Assembly: GCA_029974035.1 (NCBI GenBank) | Contig: JARKQG010000039.1 | Coordinates: 1 to 45,408 of the forward strand | Direction of reading: 5' to 3' | Source: Eubacteriales bacterium | GTDB lineage: Bacteria > Bacillota_A > Clostridia > Christensenellales > Aristaeellaceae | DNA length: 45,408 nucleotides | Part shown: positions 24,259 to 32,254 of the stretch, in pieces | Position numbering within the stretch: the stretch's first letter is position 1 | How the letters are laid out: each line of letters opens with the position of its first letter | Translations under genes and position numbers: made by a program | The notes under the pieces: model-generated | The model's input: the letters and a program-made list of their open reading frames with translations, nothing else | The model's database searches: none | What the model was told of the DNA's origin: nothing

Positions 24259-24607
24259 ACGCGTACCCCCCCGGACGCCTTTCAAAAAAGCACACGTCGT
24301 CCGGCAGCAGGCGCTCGCCCCGGAGCAGGCGTTCCGCCAGATGGACCGACCGCGCCGATGCGGTGGCCGCCCGGCGAAACTGGCGGAAGTCGTCCAGCAC
24401 CGACCTGAGATCGTCCGGAAACCGGGGGTCGCGCACGCGGTTGAGCGCCACCTCCCCGATCATCCGCGCCACTTCTTCCGGCTCGGCCTCCGCCATGGCG
24501 GAGATCGTGCGCGCCAGCAGCATCCTGTCCTCCGCCTCAAAGGCGCCCAGATGGGGCACCCAGCAGGCCACCAGCATCAGAATCAGAAACAGCGGATACT
24601 TTCTCAT
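24245..24607 (-). CDS. Short exported SleB/CwlJ-like protein
   Basis: A 120-residue protein with a signal peptide (MRKYPLFLILMLVACWVPHL) and a compact domain resembling the N-terminal half of the SleB/CwlJ cell-wall hydrolase domain. LLARTISAMAEAEPEE aligns with LARxIYxEARGEP (E40 in place of the catalytic Glu) and GEVALNRVRDPRFPDD with AVxxVxLNRVxxxxFPxT. The usual C-terminal part is replaced by RPGGYAFYGG, so activity is uncertain. SleB-type enzymes cleave spore cortex during germination. It lies 51 bp after proS; its ribosome binding site is inside the proS terminator stem. Confidence 0.6.
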   Translation of the reverse strand: MRKYPLFLILMLVACWVPHLGAFEAEDRMLLARTISAMAEAEPEEVARMIGEVALNRVRDPRFPDDLRSVLDDFRQFRRAATASARSVHLAERLLRGERLLPDDVCFFERRPGGYAFYGG

Positions 24608-24637
24608 AAGAAAACTCCCATACGATCGTACGGGAGT
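24608..24637 (-). terminator. Intrinsic terminator of proS overlapping the next ribosome binding site
   Basis: On the minus strand ACTCCCGTAC-GATC-GTATGGGAGT (24637-24614, 10-bp stem with one G-T pair) is followed by TTTTCTT (24614-24608). The downstream stem arm contains GGGAG, the only ribosome binding site available for the SleB-like ATG at 24607. Confidence 0.8.
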
Positions 24638-24658
24638 TATATGACCCCAGGGGCCGGT

Positions 24659-26110
24659 TTAGTACGCCTTGGCAAAGTACATGAGCTTCCCGGCGGGCTT
24701 GCCGCAGCACACGCAGACGTCCGAGGGCATGCCGCTCTGGTCAAAGGGCATGTTCCGGGAGGTGGCGCCGGTCAGTTCCTTGATCCGGTCCTCACAGGCG
24801 CGCTCGCCGCACCAGGCCGCCTCGACAAAGCCGTCCTGCACGCCGCGGGTCAGCCCCTCCATGTCGGTGGCGGTGTAGGTGCGGGCCCTGCGAAATTCGT
24901 CCGCCTGGCGGTAGAGGGTCGCATGGATGTCGTCCAGCAGCGCCTTGAGGGCGTCCTCGATGCCCGCAAGCGGCAGCGTGGACTTCTCCAGCGTATCGCG
25001 GCGCATCACGGTGGCCACGCCGTTATCGATGTCCCGGGGCCCCAGCTCAAGCCGCACGGGCACGCCCTTCAGCTCCCACTCGTTGAACTTCCAGCCCGCG
25101 GAATAGGTGTCCCGGTCATCCAGCTCGACGCGGATGCCGGCCTTTTTCAGCGATTCCGCAAGCGCCCGCGCCCGGTCCAGCACACCCTCCTTGTGCTGGG
25201 CGATGGGCAGGATCACCACCTGGATGGGCGCCACCCGGGGCGGCAGCCGGAGGCCGCGCTCGTCACCATGGGTCATGATGATCGCACCGATCATGCGGGT
25301 AGAGGTGCCCCAGCTGGTTTCGTGCACGTATTCCAGCTGACCTTCCTTGCTGAGGTACTGGATGCCGAAGGCCTCGGCAAAGTTTGTGCCGAAATTGTGG
25401 GAGGTGCCCGCCTGCAGCGCCTTGCCGTCCTGCATCATGGCCTCCATGGAATAGGTGGCGCGGGCGCCGGCAAATTTTTCCTTGTCGGACTTCTGGCCCA
25501 CGTAGGTGGGCAGCGCCAGCACGTTTTCCGCAAACTCGCGGTAGATTTCCAGCATCAGCAGGGTTTCCTCCTGCGCCTCCTCGGCGGTGGCGTGGATGGT
25601 GTGGCCCTCCTGCCACAGAAATTCGCTGGTGCGAAGGAAGGGGCGGGTGCTCTTCTCCCACCGGAGCACGGAACACCACTGGTTGTAGCGCATGGGCAGA
25701 TAGCGCCAGGACTGCACCCACTTGGCGTACATGGCGCAGAACAGCGTTTCCGACGTGGGCCGGATGACCAGCTTTTCCTGAAGCACTTCCGATCCGCCCT
25801 GGGTGACCCACGCCACCTCCGGCGCGAAGCCCTCCACATGCTCGGCTTCTTTGCGCAAAAGGCTTTCCGGGATCAGCATCGGGAAATAGACGTTTTTATG
25901 GCCGGACTCCTTGAAGCGGCGGTCCATCTCCTGCTGAATCAGTTCCCAGATGCCGTAACCGTAAGGCTTGATGACCATGCAGCCGCGTACCGGCGCGTAG
26001 TCCACCAGATCGGTCTTCAGGATGACGTCGGTATACCACTGGGAAAAATCCTCGTTGCGCGGCGTAATGTGCGCGACAAATTCCTGCTGCTTGTCCTTCT
26101 TGCCCATCAT
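24659..26110 (-). CDS. proS: Prolyl-tRNA synthetase, archaeal/eukaryotic type
   Basis: Class II enzyme charging tRNA(Pro). The 483-residue sequence lacks the INS editing insertion of bacterial ProRS and has the C-terminal zinc-type domain with CGERACEDRI and CVCCGKPAGKLMYFAKAY, which marks the archaeal/eukaryotic (ProS type 3) form. Seen: motif 1 region IKPYGYGIWELIQQEMD, motif 2 FLRTSEFLWQEGHTIHAT, motif 3 MTHGDERGLRLPPRVAP. The two possible ATGs are 26110 and 26107; AGGGGG stands upstream. Lacking INS, it relies on trans-editing, and ybaK is the next gene upstream. Confidence 0.96.
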   Translation of the reverse strand: MMGKKDKQQEFVAHITPRNEDFSQWYTDVILKTDLVDYAPVRGCMVIKPYGYGIWELIQQEMDRRFKESGHKNVYFPMLIPESLLRKEAEHVEGFAPEVAWVTQGGSEVLQEKLVIRPTSETLFCAMYAKWVQSWRYLPMRYNQWCSVLRWEKSTRPFLRTSEFLWQEGHTIHATAEEAQEETLLMLEIYREFAENVLALPTYVGQKSDKEKFAGARATYSMEAMMQDGKALQAGTSHNFGTNFAEAFGIQYLSKEGQLEYVHETSWGTSTRMIGAIIMTHGDERGLRLPPRVAPIQVVILPIAQHKEGVLDRARALAESLKKAGIRVELDDRDTYSAGWKFNEWELKGVPVRLELGPRDIDNGVATVMRRDTLEKSTLPLAGIEDALKALLDDIHATLYRQADEFRRARTYTATDMEGLTRGVQDGFVEAAWCGERACEDRIKELTGATSRNMPFDQSGMPSDVCVCCGKPAGKLMYFAKAY

Positions 26111-26134
26111 CGATCCCCCTTAGCATATGAAGAA

Positions 26135-26163
26135 ATTATAGGCACTTGCAGGAAAAATTGCAA
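26135..26163 (-). promoter_or_regulatory. Promoter of proS
   Basis: On the minus strand TTGCAA (26163-26158), a 17-bp spacer and TATAAT (26140-26135), about 25 bp before the proS ATG. No T-box leader can fit in the remaining sequence. Confidence 0.75.
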
Positions 26164-26166
26164 GTG
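26143..26166. promoter_or_regulatory. Candidate operator: 8-8-8 dyad in the proS promoter
   Basis: CACTTGCA (26143-26150), 8 bp, and TGCAAGTG (26159-26166) are perfect inverted repeats covering the -35 hexamer and most of the spacer of the proS promoter. The dyad lies upstream of the predicted start site, so it should act as DNA. A regulator bound there would block RNA polymerase. Confidence 0.55.
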
Positions 26167-26224
26167 AAGTTTTATTATATATGCCCGGGCGGCGGCTTGG
26201 AGCTTGGTGGCTAGTGATTTGACA

Positions 26225-26695
26225 CTAGTCCGCCAGGGATGCGTAGGCCCCGCCGATGAAATCCAAAAGCGCGCCGGGGGCGATCAGAATCTGCACGCCC
26301 CGAAGGCCGCCGCTGACCGATATGGTTTCGAGCGACCGCGCCCGGTCGTCCAGATAAGTGGGAAACCGCTTTTTCATGCCGATGGGCGAGCATCCGCCGC
26401 GAAGGTATCCGGTGACGCCCGTCAGATCCTTCAGTGGCAAAAGCTCCACGCGCTTGTTACCGCTGGCCGCGGCCGCCCGCTTCAGGTCCAGCGCCAGCGC
26501 CACGGGGATGACAAAAACCGCCGGGCCGGTTTTGTCCCCGACGGTCACGAGGGTCTTGAACACCAGGTCCGGATTGAGTCCCAGCGTCCGCGCCGCGTGG
26601 ACGCCGCTCAGGTCTTCAAGGTCAAAGGCGTATTCCCGCACTTCATAGGGCACCTTTGAGGCGTCGAGCAGCCGCATTGCGTTGGTTTTTTTCAC
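26225..26695 (-). CDS. ybaK: YbaK/EbsC-family Cys-tRNA(Pro) deacylase
   Basis: A trans-editing enzyme that hydrolyses Cys-tRNA(Pro), a mischarging product of ProRS. The 156-residue protein shows the key Lys in VFKTLV (K47) and the substrate-loop GYLRGGCSPIGMKKRFPTY. It starts with GTG at 26695, 2 bp after the spoIIP stop; the ribosome binding site is weak, so coupling with spoIIP is likely. It is followed by a 114-bp gap with the proS promoter. The same strand and adjacency to proS fit a shared role. Confidence 0.93.
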   Translation of the reverse strand: MKKTNAMRLLDASKVPYEVREYAFDLEDLSGVHAARTLGLNPDLVFKTLVTVGDKTGPAVFVIPVALALDLKRAAAASGNKRVELLPLKDLTGVTGYLRGGCSPIGMKKRFPTYLDDRARSLETISVSGGLRGVQILIAPGALLDFIGGAYASLAD

Positions 26696-26697
26696 GT

Positions 26698-27633
26698 TTA
26701 TCCGCCCTTTTCGTTCAGTTCATCCGCGATGGCGTCAGCCAAAAAGGGCATGGACGCCACGGCTTCCATTAGTGTGTTCCGGTTGTGCCCGGCCTCCACC
26801 AGGATTGAAAGCCCCAGGTGCTGGTTGTAGCGCCCGTTCTTCACCAGCACATCCTGACAGATGCCTGGCGAGCGCTGATTGAGGCGGCCGGTCAGCTTCT
26901 TGGCAAAGACCAGGTTCCTGGGGTAATAGGCGGGGTCGTCGTCAAACCCCTTGCCGTTGCCCACGAGAAACATCAGCTGCGCCGCGTCCGCGCCGCCCGC
27001 CTTCACCGAAATTGTCTTGTAGACCACGGGGGTATAGGCGTCCCGGTGCAGATCGATGTAGAGGTCAAAATTCTTCGGATAGCCCTCGATGGTCTTCAGC
27101 GACCGCTCGTAGGCGGTGCCCAGGTCCGGCGGCTCGTGGTTGGTCACATCGTGGATCACGTCAAACCCCCGGTCCTCCAGCAGTTCGCCGAGCACCTCCC
27201 CCACCCGGACCACCGAGTGGGACTGATCCGCCGTGCGCCACGCCTCCGTTTCCTGATAGGTGTCCCCCGGCGCCTTCCGGTAGGCCTCGTTGGTGTGGGT
27301 GTGATAGATCAGGATCCTTCCCCGCTTCCCCGGCGCGGCGGTGGGCCGGGCGGTGGGGCTCGCGGCAACCCCGCGCACCTCCACCAGCAGCCTGTCGCCG
27401 AACACCACGTCCACCTGCGAAGGGGCGGCGGCGGCAAACGCCGCCACCGCCCCGGAGGAATTGGCCTGTGTCTCTTGCGCGGGCGCGGCGGTGACCGCGG
27501 GCGCGGGTGCCGCCGGCCCCGGCGCCAGGAGCTGGCTGATGAGGATCACGGCCAGGACCGCCGCCAGCAGCGTCAGCGCGACACCCATCAGCAGGCTGGA
27601 CGCCCGGACGACCTTCAGGCGTATCAAACGCAT
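26698..27633 (-). CDS. spoIIP: SpoIIP, sporulation peptidoglycan amidase/endopeptidase
   Basis: Part of the SpoIID-SpoIIM-SpoIIP engulfment machine; it removes stem peptides from septal peptidoglycan. The 311 residues have an N-terminal membrane anchor (about 14-36), an Ala/Pro-rich linker (about 38-102) and the amidase-like domain with IYHTHTNEAY (H111, H113, E116), DLHRDAY (D194, H196, D198) and NQHLGLSILVEAGHNRNT. I start at ATG 27633; GAGGGG is only 2-3 nt away and part of a hairpin, so the start is less certain than the gene. Confidence 0.92.
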   Translation of the reverse strand: MRLIRLKVVRASSLLMGVALTLLAAVLAVILISQLLAPGPAAPAPAVTAAPAQETQANSSGAVAAFAAAAPSQVDVVFGDRLLVEVRGVAASPTARPTAAPGKRGRILIYHTHTNEAYRKAPGDTYQETEAWRTADQSHSVVRVGEVLGELLEDRGFDVIHDVTNHEPPDLGTAYERSLKTIEGYPKNFDLYIDLHRDAYTPVVYKTISVKAGGADAAQLMFLVGNGKGFDDDPAYYPRNLVFAKKLTGRLNQRSPGICQDVLVKNGRYNQHLGLSILVEAGHNRNTLMEAVASMPFLADAIADELNEKGG

Positions 27634-27659
27634 CACCCCTCTTTCGCTTCGGGTGATAC
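27630..27659 (-). promoter_or_regulatory. Hairpin sequestering the spoIIP start region
   Basis: On the minus strand GTATCACCC (27659-27651) can pair with GGGTGATGC (27638-27630; one G-T pair), a 9-bp stem with a 12-nt loop GAAGCGAAAGAG. The 3' arm contains the ATG and part of the ribosome binding site. It could lower translation of spoIIP unless opened. Confidence 0.45.
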
Positions 27660-27709
27660 ATCCTATTCGGCCTTTCGGGACGCTATGCCCGCGGCGCGGC
27701 GCGCAAAAA

Positions 27710-28392
27710 CTACGCCAACGCCTCGCGGATCGCCCGGGCGACGCGCTCGGTCTCCTGCGCGCGGGGCAGCGCGCCGTCATATTCGATGGGCTCGCCGGCG
27801 GTGATGCGCCGCTTTTCGCCGCGCAGCGGGACGAACAGAAGGTTTCTGCCGGTGGCGCGGTGGTAGAGCGTGCCCAGCATCAGGTATCCCTCATACAGCG
27901 CGCCCATGTGCTCGGAGGCGTCCGAGTAATTGACGTCCGGATAGATGATGACGCGCCGGCCGGCCTTGAGCACCTCCAGCGTTCTGCGGAAGGTGGTAAC
28001 CACCCGCGCGGTGGAGCGGTAGACCGGAATCGCGCCCATGGAGCCGCACAGGCCCGGCACTACCCAGGAGAGAATCCTGGCCACGGGCAGCGCAAGAAAC
28101 CTGGGCCAGCCGGCGCGCCGCGTAAGGGTATAGTCGGCATACTGGCGGTAACAGGTTTTCCGCTCGCAGAAGACGCTGAATATCCACGGATGGACCGGCG
28201 CGCTGAGCCATATGAGCGTGTCGATGGGCCCCCGGAGGTTTCGGTGCCGGCATACGTACACCGCGGGCGCGGGCAGCGCCTCCGGCGGCGGAGAGTGGTA
28301 GTTCCGGAAGAATATCCGGCTCCAGAACCTCAGCCGGGTAAAGAACCTGCCATACTCCATGCCCCGGGGCTCCCCTCTCTGTTTCATGCGCT

Positions 28393-28396
<4 letters not shown>
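27710..28396 (-). CDS. Lysophospholipid acyltransferase-like (PlsC-type) protein
   Basis: A protein of up to 228 residues with PlsC-like blocks: VYVCRHRNLRGPIDT in place of the HxxxxD motif, then GAIPVYRST and RRVIIYPDVNYSD in place of the FPEG block. These suggest a divergent glycerolipid acyltransferase fold, but the His-Asp spacing is eight instead of the canonical five positions. The start is open: GTG 28396 overlaps the recN stop (GTGA), ATG 28387 follows, and ATG 28360 has the best upstream GGGGAG. It is probably cotranscribed with recN. Confidence 0.75.
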
Positions 28397-30081
<1,685 letters not shown>

Positions 30082-30091
30082 GGGGCGCCTC

Positions 30092-30544
30092 CTAATACCG
30101 TATCATCGTTTTGAAGCGGGACAACACCGGCTCCACCAGGTCCTCGGACTGCACGACCACGAGGATCGTATTGTCGCCCGCCAGCGTGCCCACGATCTCC
30201 GGCCATTTCATCGAATCGATGGCCTCGGCGGCGGCATTGGCGGAGGCGGAGAGCGTCTTGATGACGATCAGGTTGCTGGCGCCGTTCATGGACAGCACCG
30301 ATTCGGAGAATATCCGGATAAAGCGGTCGCTCATGCCCTGCTCGGCGCGCTCGCTGGTGGTGTATCGATAGCCGCCGCGGTCGCTGAGCACCTTCACAAG
30401 GCGCAGCTCCTTGATATCGCGGGACACAGTGGCCTGCGTGACGCGCACGCCGTGCCGCTTGAGCTGTTCGGCCAGCTCCTCCTGGGTTTCAATGTTCTGC
30501 GATTCGATAATTTCCAGTATCATGGAGTGGCGCACCGACTTCAT
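30092..30544 (-). CDS. argR: Arginine repressor ArgR/AhrC
   Basis: A hexameric, arginine-dependent regulator of arginine synthesis and breakdown. The 150 residues comprise a winged-helix DNA-binding domain (about 1-70, with VTQATVSRDIKELRLVK) and an oligomerisation/arginine-binding domain (about 80-150, with GTLAGDNTILVVV). It is 10 bp upstream of recN and 36 bp downstream of nadK. No arginine biosynthesis gene is in the window. A palindrome that may relate to it lies in the nadK promoter. Confidence 0.96.
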   Translation of the reverse strand: MKSVRHSMILEIIESQNIETQEELAEQLKRHGVRVTQATVSRDIKELRLVKVLSDRGGYRYTTSERAEQGMSDRFIRIFSESVLSMNGASNLIVIKTLSASANAAAEAIDSMKWPEIVGTLAGDNTILVVVQSEDLVEPVLSRFKTMIRY

Positions 30545-30580
30545 GGCATGTCCTCCCCTTCATTCAAGGATCGCGGGGGG

Positions 30581-31384
30581 CTACGGCGTCCAATCGGACA
30601 GCTTTCCCCGCAGCAGTTCGAAAAAACTGTGCGGCCTGAGCCGCACAAAGCGGATGTTCCGCTCGGCGCGGCGCACCGTCACGGCGCCGTCGTCCGGCGT
30701 GATGACATAGCGCCCGTCGACGATGACCCGCGCGCGGCGCGCGTCACCCAGAATCGACACCGAAACCACCTGCCGGTCGCTGATCACGATGGGCCGCGCG
30801 GCCAGCGTGTGGGGGCAGATGGGCGTGAGCAGCATGCAGTCAAGCCCGGGGGCCACGATGGGCCCGCCCGCGGCCATCGAATAGGCGGTCGACCCGGTGG
30901 GGGTCGCCACGATCAGCCCGTCTCCGGAAAACCGGTCCACCATGCCGCCGTCCATCGCAATCGAAAGCGACAGGATGCCCACGAAGGAATCCGACCGGTT
31001 GAATGCCACCTCGTTGAGCGCAAAAGCCTTCTGGCCGGAGGCCGTGCGGACCTCCAGCAGCATGCGCGTTTCAAAGGTATACGCACCCCGGGCGATCAGT
31101 TCCACATCCTGCTCCAGGCGGTCGGGCTGCATCTCGGTCAGAAAGCCCACGCGGCCCAGGTTGACGCCCAGCATGGGGATATCCCGGGGCATCGCGGCTT
31201 CAAAGGCCCGCAAAAACGTGCCGTCGCCGCCCAGTACGATGATCAGGTCGCAGCCCTCCAGGTGAGCGCAGTCGGGCAGCACGCGCATGCCGCGCTCCTC
31301 AAGCGCAACGCGAAGCCGGCGCGCAACTGCCTTGACGCCCGGCTTGCCGTCGTTCAGCCAGATTCCCACCGTTTGAAAGGCCAT
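30581..31384 (-). CDS. nadK: NAD kinase
   Basis: Phosphorylates NAD+ to NADP+. The 267 residues have the NAD kinase GGDG motif (IIVLGGDGTFLRA), the NE motif ALNEVAF and DGLIVATPTGSTAYSMAAGGPI. ATG 31384 is chosen since upstream in-frame codons overlap the promoter; the ribosome binding site (GGGGCTGAGAG) is imperfect. It leads nadK-argR-recN. Confidence 0.95.
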   Translation of the reverse strand: MAFQTVGIWLNDGKPGVKAVARRLRVALEERGMRVLPDCAHLEGCDLIIVLGGDGTFLRAFEAAMPRDIPMLGVNLGRVGFLTEMQPDRLEQDVELIARGAYTFETRMLLEVRTASGQKAFALNEVAFNRSDSFVGILSLSIAMDGGMVDRFSGDGLIVATPTGSTAYSMAAGGPIVAPGLDCMLLTPICPHTLAARPIVISDRQVVSVSILGDARRARVIVDGRYVITPDDGAVTVRRAERNIRFVRLRPHSFFELLRGKLSDWTP

Positions 31385-31406
31385 GCTCTCAGCCCCTACA
31401 CGCAAT

Positions 31407-31436
31407 ATTGTATACCATGAATGCATATGCATTCAA
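31407..31436 (-). promoter_or_regulatory. Candidate promoter of nadK-argR-recN
   Basis: On the minus strand TTGAAT (31436-31431), an 18-bp spacer and TACAAT (31412-31407); TATACA at 31414-31409 with a 16-bp spacer is an alternative -10. The -35 overlaps the tlyA stop codon. An 18-bp palindrome covers the -35 and most of the spacer. Confidence 0.5.
31418..31435. promoter_or_regulatory. 18-bp perfect palindrome, candidate operator of nadK-argR-recN
   Basis: TGAATGCATATGCATTCA is a perfect 18-bp palindrome lying across the -35 and spacer of the nadK promoter and across the tlyA stop codon. ArgR boxes carry TGAAT and ATTCA half-sites 4 bp apart; here perfect half-sites are 8 bp apart. Two overlapping imperfect boxes (TGAAT-N4-ATGCA and TGCAT-N4-ATTCA), each with one mismatch, can be read in it. 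Since argR is in the operon, autoregulation is a reasonable but unproven idea. Confidence 0.55.
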
Positions 31437-32254
31437 GGAGAATCGGGCGATTTCATAAATTTGTCATATGCCGCCGAAACCACCGCGCCGATGCGCGCGC
31501 CATCCACGCCCGGCGCAAGATGATTGCGCCGGTCAATGGACAGGAGAAATTCCACGTTACCCTCCGGCCCGGTGATCGGCGAATAATCGAGCGCCGCCGC
31601 GCGGCAGCCCAGCGAGGCGACGCAGTCCGCCACGCGCGCGATCACCTCGCGGTGCACCGCCGGGTCACGCACCACACCCCGGGGGCCCACCTGGTTTCGG
31701 GGCGCCTCAAACTGGGGCTTGATCAGCGCCACAAAGCGCCAGTCGCCGCCCAGCGCGCGAAGCGCCGCCGGAAGCACCTGCTTCAGCGAGATAAACGACA
31801 CGTCCGTGGCGCCGAATTCCGGCGGATCGGGAAACATCTCCGGCGTCAGAAACCGGGCGTTGGTGCGCTCCATGACGACGACGCGGGGATCGCGCCGGAG
31901 CTGCCAGTCCAGAAGGCCGTACCCCACGTCCACCGCGTAGACCCGCGCCGCGCCCCGGCGCAGCATCACGTCCGTAAACCCGCCGGTGGAGGCGCCGACA
32001 TCCAGACAGATTTTGCCCTCCGTTTCCAGACCGAAGGCCTCCAGCGCGCCCAGAAGCTTATGGGCGCCCCGGCTGACGTAGGGCCGCCCTTCGCGCACCG
32101 AAAGGCGCGCGCCGTCCTTTACGGCGTCCGAAGGCTTGTTGAGCCGCACCTCGTCCTGATAGGCGCGCCCCTCCATAATGAATGCCCGCGCCGCCGCCAG
32201 GGACGGCGCGAGCCCGCCTTCCACCAGCGCCTGATCGGCGCGCCTAGACGGCAC
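31433..32254 (-). CDS. tlyA: TlyA-family S4/FtsJ-fold rRNA 2'-O-methyltransferase
   Basis: The 273 residues consist of an N-terminal S4 RNA-binding domain (about 1-60; RADQALVEGGLAPSLAAARA) and an FtsJ-like SAM-dependent methyltransferase domain with LDVGASTGGFTDVMLRRGA and a catalytic-type Lys in LIKPQFEA. TlyA methylates rRNA ribose in mycobacteria; the specificity of the Firmicutes homologue (YqxC) is less clear. It starts with GTG at 32254, overlapping the dxs stop by 11 bp. Confidence 0.93.
   Translation of the reverse strand: MPSRRADQALVEGGLAPSLAAARAFIMEGRAYQDEVRLNKPSDAVKDGARLSVREGRPYVSRGAHKLLGALEAFGLETEGKICLDVGASTGGFTDVMLRRGAARVYAVDVGYGLLDWQLRRDPRVVVMERTNARFLTPEMFPDPPEFGATDVSFISLKQVLPAALRALGGDWRFVALIKPQFEAPRNQVGPRGVVRDPAVHREVIARVADCVASLGCRAAALDYSPITGPEGNVEFLLSIDRRNHLAPGVDGARIGAVVSAAYDKFMKSPDSP

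Noticed and set aside
31418..31435. Classical ARG box
   Set aside because: Half-sites TGAAT and ATTCA are 8 bp apart, not 4; kept only as a candidate operator of unknown factor.
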